Positions 1 to 9,960 of a stretch of DNA of 64,000 nucleotides are shown here, piece after piece. Origin of the DNA: Terriglobia bacterium (GTDB lineage Bacteria > Acidobacteriota > Terriglobia > Terriglobales > Acidobacteriaceae); the NCBI GenBank assembly GCA_020073215.1, contig JAIQFO010000014.1:48255-112254 (forward strand), written 5' to 3'. The notes under the pieces were generated by a model. It searched no databases, had not been told where the DNA came from, and saw only the letters and a list, made by a program, of their open reading frames with translations. Positions within the stretch are counted from its first letter, which is position 1. Every line of letters begins with the position of its first letter. A program made the translations under genes and the position numbers.

Positions 1-290
1 GAACGGATGGCCACGCGAAACGGCGCGACCACCATGCCACCAAAGACCTCTGGATACGTATCCAGGCGGCCCAGGGCCGAGCGCAGAAGCGAGATGGTTC
101 CCGCGCAGTTGCCACGCTGAAAATGGTGGAACGAGGCAGCGACCTGGATCAGTCCCTGCAAGAAAGTTTTTTCCGGTTCTTGCGCCGCGAGCCACACTGA
201 TTCCCAGCGTTCGTGGGCTTCGAAGAACGCGCCAGAATGAAAACAGCGCAGTCCTTCGAATAGGTCGCCTTGAGTCCAGTCGAGGGGCAT
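1..290 (-). CDS. DUF309 domain protein (3' part outside window)
   Basis: Reading the minus strand from an ATG at 288-290 gives an open frame of 96 codons that runs off the left edge, so the C-terminus is missing. The translation carries the DUF309 signature: a Phe-Glu-Ala-His-Glu-x-Trp-Glu motif near residue 23 (FFEAHERWESVW), followed by LQGLIQVAASFHHFQRGN, a helical segment typical of the family. DUF309 proteins are small, all-helical and of unknown biochemical function. It is divergent from the gene at 429, with about 140 bp between them. The family call is from motif recognition; no function is proposed. Confidence 0.8.
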   Translation of the reverse strand, partial: MPLDWTQGDLFEGLRCFHSGAFFEAHERWESVWLAAQEPEKTFLQGLIQVAASFHHFQRGNCAGTISLLRSALGRLDTYPEVFGGMVVAPFRVAIR

Positions 291-428
291 AGGCGGAGAA
301 CATGAGGCTTGGGGCCGCGCCGAATCTTACCAGAACCCCGACACTAACCAAAGGCTGCCGGCGTGCAACTTTTCCAGTAGAGTAAGGAGTTACATTATCC
401 CCGGCGAGGAGCGAGGAACAGCCTGAGC

Positions 429-836
429 GTGAAGATTCGGTTAGCGGTGTGTCTCTTCCTGGCGACGGCTCCGCTCTGGGCGCGATCGCACAACCGTTCA
501 GCCAAGCAGGAAAACATCTCAGACCCCGGTTACGTCTATGCCCTGACCGCCGCCAACCGTTTTCTGCATGCCTGGCAAACGGGAGACGTAGAAGCCGGGA
601 TGGTTCTGCTTGGCGATCGTGTCCGCCGTTCGCAAAGCGCCGACAGGCTGGAGCAATTTTTTGCGAACGCGACCGATCGCGCATTCGAGATCGAGCGCGG
701 CCGCGGACATCACGGGCGCTACAGCTTCACGGTCGTGCTCGTCACCTCCGCAGGGTCCCACGTCACCCGTCGGTCATCGGAGATAATCCTGGTCGACGCT
801 GGCAAGAACGACTGGGTGGTGGATAAACTTCCGTAG
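429..836 (+). CDS. Small secreted protein, unknown function
   Basis: 135 residues with a GTG start and a hydrophobic N-terminus (KIRLAVCLFLATAPLWA) that looks like a Sec signal peptide, so the mature protein of about 115 residues is probably periplasmic. The mature part (ALTAANRFLHAWQTGD...) resembles the small alpha+beta NTF2-like/DUF4878-type fold in its pattern of an initial helix and a basic, beta-rich C-terminal half ending in WVVDKLP. This is only a resemblance. The gene ends 30 bp before the fused beta-oxidation gene and could be co-transcribed with it. A second frame over the same bases is open but has no signal peptide or recognisable content. Confidence 0.6.
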   Translation: MKIRLAVCLFLATAPLWARSHNRSAKQENISDPGYVYALTAANRFLHAWQTGDVEAGMVLLGDRVRRSQSADRLEQFFANATDRAFEIERGRGHHGRYSFTVVLVTSAGSHVTRRSSEIILVDAGKNDWVVDKLP

Positions 837-866
837 AAGAATTTTCTTATAGCAGGAGTTGCATTC

Positions 867-3314
867 ATGAAGCGTATTCACAAGGTTGCAGTCCTCGGCG
901 CCGGCACCATGGGCGCCCGCATCGCCGCCCATTTCGCCAACGCGGGCGTGCCTTCCCTGCTGCTCGACATCGTTCCCCCTGACGCGGACGGCCCCGCGCG
1001 TAACAAAATCGCCGCTGCCGGACTCGATGGGGCCAGAAGATCCAAGCCGGCTGCGTTTTTCGAAGCGTCACTTGCGAAGCTCGTCACGGTGGGAAACTTC
1101 GACGACGACTTGAAACGCCTGGCCGAGGTCGACTGGATTATCGAGGCCATCGTCGAGAACCTCGACATCAAACGCTCGCTGCTGAAGAAGGTTGATGCGA
1201 TCCGCAAGCCGGGGACTATCGTTACCACCAATACGAGCGGACTGCCGGTGGCAAAAATCGCCGAGGGATTTTCCGCGGACTTCCGACGCTCTTGGTTCGG
1301 GACGCATTTTTTTAATCCGCCGCGCTACATGCGGCTGTTGGAACTGATTCCCACACCAGACGCTGAGCCGGCGCTGATCGACTCCGTCGCGCACTTTTGC
1401 GACACACAACTTGGCAAGGGCGTCGTGCGGGCGAAAGATACTCCCAACTTCATCGGCAATCGCATCGGCACATTTTCCGTGCTCAACGTAATGCGGCTCA
1501 TGCAGGAAATGGATCTGACGGTCGAAGAGATCGACGCGCTCACCGGCTCGGCCGTCGGTTGGCCGCGCTCGGCCACCTTCCGGACCATCGATCTGGTGGG
1601 CCTCGACATCCTCGGACACGTGGTTAAGAACATGACGGAGAATGTCCGCGACGAGCGCAGCGAATTGCAGATTCCCGCCTTCTTCCGCCAGATGCTGGAA
1701 CGCAAGTGGCTGGGCGACAAGACCAAGGGCGGCTTCTATAAGAAGCTCAAGAGCGGCGGCGGCAAAGACAAAGAAGACGAGCGCATGGCGCTCAACTGGA
1801 AGACGTTGGAATACCATCCGCGGCAGAAGCCGAAATTCGCGGCGCTCGATATGGCGAAAAACGTCGAAGAGACAGGCGCGCGCCTGAGAATGCTGCTTGG
1901 TATGGATGGTGGCGCGCCGCAGAAGCCCGACAAGGCGAGCGCTTTCCTCTGGGCCGCACTCTCCGACCTGTGGACGTACTCGGCCAATCGCATTCCCGAG
2001 ATTTCCGATTCCATCGTAGAGATCGACCGCGCTATGCGCATGGGTTTCAACTGGGAACTCGGCCCCTTTGAACTCTGGGACGCGGCCGGCGTGGAAGCGA
2101 CCGTAGCACGCATGAAGAAAGAAGGGCGTCCCGTCGCGGCCAACGTGGAAAAGCTGTTAGCCGCCGGCAACAAGTCCTGGTACGCCGACGCTCCCAAAAC
2201 GCAGAGCGGCCGCAAGCACTGGGATCTGGCAACCGGCAACTGGCAGCCGACCACTGTTCCCGACGGAGTCTGGTCGGTTGACGTCGCAATCAAAACGAAG
2301 TCCAGCAGCGTGGTCAAGAAAAATCCCGGCGCATCGCTGGTTGACCTGGGCGACGGGGTGGGTTGCATCCAGTTCCACTCCAAGATGAACGCCCTCGGCG
2401 CCGACATTATTTCGCTGATCCTCCAAACCCTGAAGCCGGGTGGCCCCGGAGACGCCTTCGACGCTTTCGTCATCACCAACGACGCGCAGAATTTCTCCGT
2501 TGGCGCGAACGTGATGCTGCTGCTCATGTCGATCCAGGAGGAAGAGTGGGACGAGGTTGACCTAGCCATCCGTCAGTTTCAGGGCATGACGCAGGCCATC
2601 AAGTTCTCCCCTAAGCCCGTAGTGAGCGCGCCTTTCGGACTCACCCTGGGAGGCGGTTGTGAAATCTCGCTGCATGCGGCCGCCCGCCAACCGCACGCCG
2701 AACTCTACATAGGGCTGGTCGAGGTCGGAGTCGGCCTGCTTCCCGGCGGCGGCGGCTGCAAGGAAATGCTGCTGCGCGCGGTGGACAGCGCCGCGTTGAT
2801 TCGTCCCGATCTTCCTTCCAACGTCCGCGGCGATTCGGTGGAACTGCTTGAGGCCATGAAGAAGATTTTCGAAACCATCGCCATGGCCAAAGTTGCCACC
2901 TCGGCTCATGAAGCCCGCGGATTAGGCTTCCTGTCGAACTCCGACCGCATCACCATGAACCGCGAGCGCCTTCTCTGGGACGCCAAAGCGCGCGCCCTCG
3001 AACTAGTCCGCGCAGGCTATGAGCCCCCCGTTATGCGCACCGACATCCCCGCGCCCGGCGAGAACATCCTCGCCGCTCTCAGGCTGGGAGTCCACATGAT
3101 GCGGCAGGGTGAGTTCATCACCGATCACGAGCGCAAGATTGCCACTAAGATCGCCGAAGTACTCTGCGGAGGAAATGTCACGCCCGGCACGCCGATCAGC
3201 GAACAGTATCTGCTCGACCTGGAGCGCGAGGCGTTCAAGTCCCTGTGCGGAGAAAAGAAGACGCAGGAGAGAATTCAGTTCACGCTGAAGACAGGCAAGC
3301 CGCTGCGAAATTAG
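867..3314 (+). CDS. fadN: 3-hydroxyacyl-CoA dehydrogenase / enoyl-CoA hydratase fusion (FadN type)
   Basis: 815 residues in the order dehydrogenase then hydratase, which is the FadN arrangement and the reverse of E. coli FadB. The NAD-binding Rossmann motif GAGTMGARIAAHFANAG is at residues 11-27. The dehydrogenase catalytic His lies in FGTHFFNPPRYM, and the 3HCDH C-terminal domain covers roughly 190-300. A crotonase-like domain covers about 495-650 with GGGCEIS and LVEVGVGLLPGGGG, the latter holding the expected Glu. It would hydrate enoyl-CoA and oxidise 3-hydroxyacyl-CoA in fatty acid beta-oxidation in the cytoplasm. The usual neighbours (thiolase, acyl-CoA dehydrogenase) are not adjacent here. 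Confidence 0.92.
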   Translation: MKRIHKVAVLGAGTMGARIAAHFANAGVPSLLLDIVPPDADGPARNKIAAAGLDGARRSKPAAFFEASLAKLVTVGNFDDDLKRLAEVDWIIEAIVENLDIKRSLLKKVDAIRKPGTIVTTNTSGLPVAKIAEGFSADFRRSWFGTHFFNPPRYMRLLELIPTPDAEPALIDSVAHFCDTQLGKGVVRAKDTPNFIGNRIGTFSVLNVMRLMQEMDLTVEEIDALTGSAVGWPRSATFRTIDLVGLDILGHVVKNMTENVRDERSELQIPAFFRQMLERKWLGDKTKGGFYKKLKSGGGKDKEDERMALNWKTLEYHPRQKPKFAALDMAKNVEETGARLRMLLGMDGGAPQKPDKASAFLWAALSDLWTYSANRIPEISDSIVEIDRAMRMGFNWELGPFELWDAAGVEATVARMKKEGRPVAANVEKLLAAGNKSWYADAPKTQSGRKHWDLATGNWQPTTVPDGVWSVDVAIKTKSSSVVKKNPGASLVDLGDGVGCIQFHSKMNALGADIISLILQTLKPGGPGDAFDAFVITNDAQNFSVGANVMLLLMSIQEEEWDEVDLAIRQFQGMTQAIKFSPKPVVSAPFGLTLGGGCEISLHAAARQPHAELYIGLVEVGVGLLPGGGGCKEMLLRAVDSAALIRPDLPSNVRGDSVELLEAMKKIFETIAMAKVATSAHEARGLGFLSNSDRITMNRERLLWDAKARALELVRAGYEPPVMRTDIPAPGENILAALRLGVHMMRQGEFITDHERKIATKIAEVLCGGNVTPGTPISEQYLLDLEREAFKSLCGEKKTQERIQFTLKTGKPLRN

Positions 3315-3334
3315 CCCGTGTGGGGAACTTAGCT

Positions 3335-3388
3335 TGTGTGGGGGAGGGCGCCCTCGCCCGTCCAGGCCGAGCGCAGCTCGGCAGTCGC
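3335..3388 (-). repeat. Palindromic intergenic repeat, family A (copy 1, reverse orientation)
   Basis: Reverse-oriented copy of a two-hairpin element: one arm pair built on GCCGAGC/GCTCGGC and a second on a GGACGG.../...CCGTCC palindrome followed by CCCCACAC. It matches the copies at 11105, 33243 and 34208 closely. It lies between the beta-oxidation gene and thiC. Confidence 0.75.
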
Positions 3389-3427
3389 TGAAACCTGCAT
3401 CCAGACAAACCGCGTCTCGATGCGGGG

Positions 3428-3433
3428 TATAAT
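3428..3433 (+). promoter_or_regulatory. Candidate -10 element upstream of thiC
   Basis: TATAAT matches the sigma-70 -10 consensus exactly and sits 37 bp before the thiC start. No convincing -35 hexamer is seen at 16-18 bp upstream. The leader is too short and lacks the conserved bases of a TPP riboswitch. Confidence 0.35.
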
Positions 3434-3437
3434 TTGA

Positions 3438-4931
<1,494 letters not shown>

Positions 4932-4943
4932 CTCACGCGGGGG

Positions 4944-5011
4944 GGTGGCATACCCCTTTCATCGACTAACGAGGGTGCCCCTCGGGAGTTGTAACGAGGG
5001 AAAGGGTGGGC
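4944..5011. repeat. Nested palindromic intergenic sequence after thiC
   Basis: Outer arms ACCCCTTTC (4952-4960) and GAAAGGGT (5000-5007) enclose a small inner hairpin CGAGGG/CCCTCG. No T-run follows, so it is a repeat-like fold more than a standard intrinsic terminator. Confidence 0.5.
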
Positions 5012-5102
5012 CGGCCCCGTCTCCTCTGTAAGTACATCCGGTCGCGTCTCGCACTTTGGACCAGGGGTGTGCTAGAGTCTTGGCCACGCCCAGGCCGCTT
5101 CT

Positions 5103-6467
5103 GTGTGGGGGTGCACAGGGGGGAGATTGCCTCGAATTCTGCTGACGACGCGGTGCCGCGACTCCGGCCTCTACGACTATTTCCGCGAGAATGCGCCGCG
5201 GAATTTTCGCTGGCGTTTCGGTATGCCGCGGACGATCTCGTTTGGCCTGCGATTTCTGCGGCAGAACCTTCCGGACCTGAACATCCTGGAATACCCGACG
5301 CGCGCCGAGTTTTCCGCTCAGCTCAAGAGGGGCTGGGATGCCGTGGGCTTTTCCTTTTACCTGGAAGAGACCAACGACATCCTGGCGATGGCCGCCGAAG
5401 CGCGGCGGGCAGGCATCCGCGAACTGTGGGCAGGAAATTACGGCGCCCTGACTCCCTCCATCCAATCGCACTTCGATCACGTATTCACTGGCTACAGTGA
5501 AGACGCCCTGGCAAAGAAGCTGGGGATGCGTTTCGATGAAATCCAACATCCACCGCTCGTGACCCGCTTCCGTCTGCCCGGGGGGTGGTCGTTCCCGCTA
5601 GGTATTTTGTTTTCCTCGCGCGGATGCAGTTTTCGCTGTACCTTCTGCCAGACCACTGCGTTTGCGCCCCAACCAAAGGAAATCTCTCTGGCGTCTTTGG
5701 ATCGAGTGCTGCGTTTCTACGTCCAGCACGGCATTCATTTTGTCCTGCTGCTCGACGAGAATTTCGGCAATCTTCCCTCGCATGCCGACGCGGTCATCGA
5801 GCTATTAGCGCGCCACCGAGTGCGCTGGCTGGTACAGTCGCGCGTCGACCTGCTGCTTCGAAACTTCCATCACTGGCAGAGCTCCGGCATGGAAGGTGCG
5901 CTATTCGGCATCGAGAGCTTTCACCAGGACATCCTGAAGCAGATGCACAAGAACGAGAAGGCGCAGGCTGCGTTTGAACTTGCCGAGCGGCTCGACCGCG
6001 CCGGCCTGTACGCCCAGGGTTATTACATCATCGGCCTGCCGCCGGAGACGCCGGAATCGATCGCGGAAGATCTGAGAACGTTGGCTTCTTTAAAGCTTGA
6101 TGTCACGCAAATCACCATCGTCACGCCGCATCCACAGACGGAAATGTGGCATGAACTCGATTCCGGTTATGGCATTTTTGAAAAAGACTGGTCCAGGTTC
6201 GACACCAAGCATCTCGTCTGGAACCACCCGCATTGCGCACCCGGCGTGCTTGAATCTCTGCTCGAACAGGGCTTCCGCGCCTGCTATGGAAATGACTGGC
6301 TGGCGCGGACGACGAAAAAGTTCCTCTCCATGAGAAGGACCCAAAGAGATATTTCGAGCGTATTACTGGGCCCGGTACGCTCGCGATGGGCCTCGTCGGC
6401 GCGATTGCCCTATCTTCCGGTACCAGTGCCCTCTGGAGATCAGCCGGTCCACCGCGCTGTTGCCTGA
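5103..6467 (+). CDS. B12-binding-type radical SAM protein
   Basis: 454 residues from a GTG at 5103; a TTG at 5127, just after a purine-rich GGGGGGAGA, is an alternative start. The N-terminal 130 residues look like a shortened cobalamin-binding-like domain (DAVGFSFYLEETNDILAMAA). The radical SAM core follows with the CxxxCxxC cluster motif in SSRGCSFRCTFCQ. Later SAM-core features are DENFGNLPSHADAV, LFGIESF and YYIIGLPPETPESI. It would perform a radical SAM reaction of unknown substrate. The last 30 residues are low-complexity and overlap the opposing sigma-factor remnant by 28 bp, so the native C-terminus may have been altered there. Confidence 0.8.
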   Translation: MWGCTGGRLPRILLTTRCRDSGLYDYFRENAPRNFRWRFGMPRTISFGLRFLRQNLPDLNILEYPTRAEFSAQLKRGWDAVGFSFYLEETNDILAMAAEARRAGIRELWAGNYGALTPSIQSHFDHVFTGYSEDALAKKLGMRFDEIQHPPLVTRFRLPGGWSFPLGILFSSRGCSFRCTFCQTTAFAPQPKEISLASLDRVLRFYVQHGIHFVLLLDENFGNLPSHADAVIELLARHRVRWLVQSRVDLLLRNFHHWQSSGMEGALFGIESFHQDILKQMHKNEKAQAAFELAERLDRAGLYAQGYYIIGLPPETPESIAEDLRTLASLKLDVTQITIVTPHPQTEMWHELDSGYGIFEKDWSRFDTKHLVWNHPHCAPGVLESLLEQGFRACYGNDWLARTTKKFLSMRRTQRDISSVLLGPVRSRWASSARLPYLPVPVPSGDQPVHRAVA

Positions 6468-6742
6468 GGCATCCTGCGCAAGGATGTGGCCATTCCTGGC
6501 GCCGTGGCGATTACCCCGGCGAACTGGTCCAGATGCTCGTACGCGCGCACGCAGGCGTCCTGCATCACGTCCTCAGCCTCGCCATCATTGCGTAGAATAG
6601 CCCGAGCCACGCGGTAGAGCCGCTGGTTGTGACGGTGCATGACGATTTCAAACATCCCCGTCTCGCTCGCCAGCACTCTGGCCACAACCTCTTCATCGCT
6701 CATGGGCTCCTGCGAGGCGGCCAATTCCGTTGGGCTGACCAT
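6440..6742 (-). pseudogene. Truncated ECF sigma factor (region 2 only)
   Basis: Residues 1-76 match the start of an ECF sigma-70 factor: an acidic lead-in (MSDEEVVARVLASETG), then region 2 with LYRVARAILRNDGEAEDVMQ and DACVRAYEHLDQFAG. From about base 6514 downward the translation becomes unrelated, and the stop comes after 100 residues, so the end of region 2, the linker and region 4 are missing. A working ECF factor is usually about 160-200 residues. No other frame restores the rest. It overlaps the radical SAM gene tail-to-tail, consistent with a deletion or recombination junction near 6514. Confidence 0.75.
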
Positions 6743-6996
6743 ACAGACTCTCCATAGGATAGAGTCACGACGGCAATATAAGGTTACAGATCATGCTGCA
6801 GAAGCCCAGGAAGAGAAATAGAGACTTCTCTGGTCGTAATGCTCAGCCACGGCGTCTCAATGTCCGCCGCCGATCTTCTCCAGTCCTGCTTGAGTTGTTT
6901 CAGGACGTGATCTGCACAGAAAATCCAGACACCGCACACTCCACTCGAAGTTCTCTCTGTTGTCCTTCGAACGGGTACGGTGCGAACGATCCATCC

Positions 6997-7134
6997 CTAC
7001 TTCGCCGGTACGGTAAGAATCAACACCGCCAATACTGCCAGGACGAAGCCTGCGACAAGCGCAAACAGGGTGTGGAGCGGATGGGCGCGAAAATGGCTAT
7101 CGCCCGATCTCCTAAAGTGTTCCAAGGTCCTCAT
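6997..7134 (-). CDS. Small single-span membrane protein (45 aa)
   Basis: An ATG at 7134 is preceded on the minus strand by GGGAGG six bases upstream, a strong Shine-Dalgarno site, and opens a 45-codon frame ending in TAG at 6997-6999. The product has a basic N-terminal half and one hydrophobic helix (TLFALVAGFVLAVLAVLILTV) near the C-terminus, so it should sit in the inner membrane with its N-terminus inside. Function unknown. It belongs to a run of small minus-strand genes with those at 7236 and 7581. Confidence 0.6.
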   Translation of the reverse strand: MRTLEHFRRSGDSHFRAHPLHTLFALVAGFVLAVLAVLILTVPAK

Positions 7135-7235
7135 GACCAACCTCCCGCCACGATCAGGTAGCGGACAATATTCCGATCTCTGGCCTGCACCTCCTTACTT
7201 TGATCAAACACCTTTTCGATGCGGGCACGCGATCA

Positions 7236-7460
7236 TTAGACTGCCCAAGTGTCGTCTCCGTAGCTTGCCGCCACATACTTGTCCTGACACTCGGCAGAAC
7301 AGAAATGCACGGCATTGCTTTCACAAGCACGCTGCTCATCCCACTTTACGCGCAGGTTAATGGTGTACTTCATGACTGGTTTGGCTGAGCCTTCGAAGCC
7401 CAGCAGCCAGCCTTCGGCATCACCCTTTGGCTTGCCGCAGGTTTTGCAAAAGAACTCCAT
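7236..7460 (-). CDS. Small Cys-rich zinc-ribbon-like protein (74 aa)
   Basis: I place the start at the ATG at 7460 because GGAGG lies seven bases upstream; a longer frame to 7559 has no ribosome site. The protein opens with MEFFCKTCGKPKGDAEGW, giving a CxxC pair, and has a second pair HFCSAECQDKY near residue 55, together the pattern of a small zinc ribbon. Likely cytoplasmic. Function unknown; the neighbours are also small uncharacterised proteins. Confidence 0.65.
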   Translation of the reverse strand: MEFFCKTCGKPKGDAEGWLLGFEGSAKPVMKYTINLRVKWDEQRACESNAVHFCSAECQDKYVAASYGDDTWAV

Positions 7461-7580
7461 CGTGCGACCTCCGCTACCCACAGACCTTCTATCTCCCTGG
7501 AGACACCGAAAGCTCTCCACTACAGCCCATCCGCTGTGTCTCAGACCCACGCCCATCACCCGCTGCCGAGCCCGGCCTGG

Positions 7581-7811
7581 TCACACAGCTGCGGACCGTG
7601 GCCTTCCTTCCGGCGGCGTTTCAATATTCTCCAGTTTCCGCACGCGATGCAGGAACACGTAAGCGGCGAGCAAACTCAGCGTCAACAGCGACTGAATCAT
7701 GACGAGGAGCGCGAAACCAGCCACATTTCGGATGGGACCCGCGATCTCACGCTCTTCCTGACTGGCCGCTCGTTGAAGAGGGGTACGTAATTCCAGTGAA
7801 TCGAGAGGCAT
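7581..7811 (-). CDS. Small membrane protein (76 aa)
   Basis: The ATG at 7811 follows GAGGAGG with a four- to five-base gap, which decides this start over the upstream extension to 8015. The protein has an acidic/basic N-terminus (LQRAASQEEREIAGPIRNV), one long hydrophobic helix (FALLVMIQSLLTLSLLAAYV) at about residues 34-54 and a basic C-terminal tail. It is probably a single-pass inner membrane protein of unknown function. It is first in the minus-strand series 7811 to 6997. Confidence 0.6.
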   Translation of the reverse strand: MPLDSLELRTPLQRAASQEEREIAGPIRNVAGFALLVMIQSLLTLSLLAAYVFLHRVRKLENIETPPEGRPRSAAV

Positions 7812-8304
7812 GAGACCTCCTCTACGGCGCGACCGCCGACCGCCGTCGTGCTGGATCGTACCTTGATAGCACCTGCAACGCCTTAGAGAGGGGAAGAAGC
7901 AGGTACCCATTTCAACAGTAGACGGCCCAAAATATTCTGTCTGTGATTGTGCGCACAGGTTTCTTGTCGTACTGGTCATGTTCTGGTCGAATGCCAGCGG
8001 TAACTCAGCTTGCATGGGAGTCCGGGGAAGTCTCGTTCATCTCCAGGCTCCCCGGGCGTGTCCTATCGCGAAGGGAGTGAGGGGCGGGGCTCTTAGCCCG
8101 ACGGTTGGGAATTCTCTGCTGTTCGCGTCGGCTTGCGGTCCAGTGCGATTCGATCTCGACTACTCCCTCTTACATCATCCGTCGCCATGAACAATGCGGC
8201 TTCGGTTTCGAACTGCCCTCAGTTGTACCGAATGTACCGAAACCAGCCCAAGAAACCGAAGCAGCAAAGTCAGCGTAAACGATTGAGAGAGCGAGAGAAA
8301 GATA
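7812..8304. other. Intergenic stretch, no gene supported
   Basis: Short open frames on both strands lack ribosome sites or recognisable content. A GGGCGGGGCTCTTAGCCCG segment near 8083 looks like another intergenic repeat type. Nothing else is seen. Confidence 0.5.
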
Positions 8305-8381
<77 letters not shown>

Positions 8382-8683
8382 ACGGACGGCCACCACGGGA
8401 ACGACGTGGCGGCTCGAACTCAGACAGTATAGCATTCTGCGGCTGATGATTTTCCCGGGCCGGCGGCGCGCCTTGGTCTCGATCAGGCCCTGATTCCTGC
8501 GCAATCGTTGCAGGGCACTGATTTCAGGAATCATCGGGTTTCTGAAGTGGTCAGGTTGCACCGTTCTCTGGAACTCGTTCGCAAGAGATGGTTCTGACGC
8601 CCGCCCTCCTGGTGACGGCGCGCGAGAGCGGCCTGCTACAATCTTGGTCATAGTTGTCTATCTGCCGCTATTAAAACGTTTCT
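8382..8683. other. Intergenic stretch between tRNA-Pro and nagA
   Basis: It contains the tRNA -10 candidate on the minus strand and a TACAAT hexamer near 8637 that may serve nagA on the plus strand. No open frame with support is seen. Confidence 0.4.
8426..8431 (-). promoter_or_regulatory. Candidate -10 element of tRNA-Pro
   Basis: The minus-strand hexamer TATACT (5/6 to consensus) lies about 45 bp before the mature tRNA 5' end. No clear -35 accompanies it. Confidence 0.3.
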
Positions 8684-9853
8684 ATGCTGGCTTTTACTGC
8701 TGGAAGGCTGTTGACCCCGACCGAAGCCGTCGAGCATGCTCTCGTGCTGGTGGACGAGGGACGCGTGCTCGAAATTTCTGCCCAGAGCAGCCAGCAGCTT
8801 CCCGCCGGAGTGTCCGTGTGCGACTTCGGCGACGACTTGATGGCGCCCGGTTACATTGACCTTCACATTCACGGCAGCGCCGGATATGACGTCATGGACG
8901 ATACCGCCGAGGCGCTGCCGGCTATCGAACAACTGCTGGCGCGGCATGGGGTCACAAGTTATTTCCCGACTACCGTAACCGCTCCGATGGATACGATGTT
9001 GCGCGCGCTCGAACGGCTCGCGAATGCTATCGAGAAACGCGAATCGGCAAATCCTGAGAGCAAGGGTCGAGCCCGCCCGCTCGGAATCCATCTTGAGGGT
9101 CCTTTCCTTAGCCATGCGCGTCGCGGCGTACACCCGCCGGAAAATTTGCTGGTTCCGACGCTGGCCTTGTTCGAGCGCTTCTGGCAAGCGGCGCGCGGCC
9201 GGATTCGCATGATGACGATCGCTCCCGAATTGGAGGGTGCGCCCGAGGTCATCGCCGAAGCCGCGCGGCGCGGGGTTGCGGTGAGCCTGGGACACTCCGA
9301 CGCCGATTTTGCCGCCGCCGAGCGCGGAATCGTGGCGGGAGCGCGACACGCTACGCATACCTTCAATGCCATGCGGCCGCTCGACCATCGCAGTCCGGGT
9401 ATTTTGGGGGCGGTGCTTACCGATCACCGCTTGAGCGCGGACATCATTGCCGACGGCGTTCATCTCGATCCGGCCGTGGTGAAGCTCTTTGCCGGCACTA
9501 AAGGCGCGGAGCAAACAGTGCTCATCACGGATGCCATTTCGGCAACTGGCATGCCCGATGGCCGCTATCGGCTGGGATCGTTCGAGGTCGATGTCCACGC
9601 TGGTAAGTGCACCGCAAACGGCAAGCTGGCGGGAAGCGTTTTGACCATGGACTGTGCCGTGCGCAATCTGGCCCGTTTCGCAGAATGGGATCTGTCGCAG
9701 GCCGTGGTGGCGGCCAGCCGAAATCCGGCGCGGGTGGCGCGGATCGCGACCAAGGGTGTTCTCACGGCGGGAGCCGACGCGGACTTCGTAGTGCTGAGCG
9801 CCGCGGGCGAAGTGTTGCGGAGTTTTATTGGCGGGGTCGAGTGCTCCCGGTAA
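8684..9853 (+). CDS. nagA: N-acetylglucosamine-6-phosphate deacetylase NagA
   Basis: 389 residues, normal for the family. It hydrolyses GlcNAc-6-P to GlcN-6-P and acetate in the cytoplasm, feeding amino-sugar catabolism or peptidoglycan recycling. The amidohydrolase metal motif HxH is in YIDLHIHGSAGYD (His61, His63). LEGPF carries the metal-ligand Glu, SLGHSDA and ATHTFNAM carry further His ligands, and ITDAISATG carries the catalytic Asp. The next gene, 107 bp downstream on the same strand, encodes a sugar-phosphate isomerase that could use its product. Confidence 0.95.
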   Translation: MLAFTAGRLLTPTEAVEHALVLVDEGRVLEISAQSSQQLPAGVSVCDFGDDLMAPGYIDLHIHGSAGYDVMDDTAEALPAIEQLLARHGVTSYFPTTVTAPMDTMLRALERLANAIEKRESANPESKGRARPLGIHLEGPFLSHARRGVHPPENLLVPTLALFERFWQAARGRIRMMTIAPELEGAPEVIAEAARRGVAVSLGHSDADFAAAERGIVAGARHATHTFNAMRPLDHRSPGILGAVLTDHRLSADIIADGVHLDPAVVKLFAGTKGAEQTVLITDAISATGMPDGRYRLGSFEVDVHAGKCTANGKLAGSVLTMDCAVRNLARFAEWDLSQAVVAASRNPARVARIATKGVLTAGADADFVVLSAAGEVLRSFIGGVECSR

Positions 9854-9960
9854 AGATTTGCCAGGCTGAGACGCACAGCCCCTAAAGGGGCGACTGATTC
9901 GAGACGGTACGGCATAGCTAACGCGATGCCCTGATACGAAGCGAAACCTGCGGGAGAGCA

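Noticed and set aside
6793..7161. 122-codon plus-strand frame
   Set aside because: Low-quality composition, no ribosome site, and it opposes the better supported 45-codon membrane protein gene.
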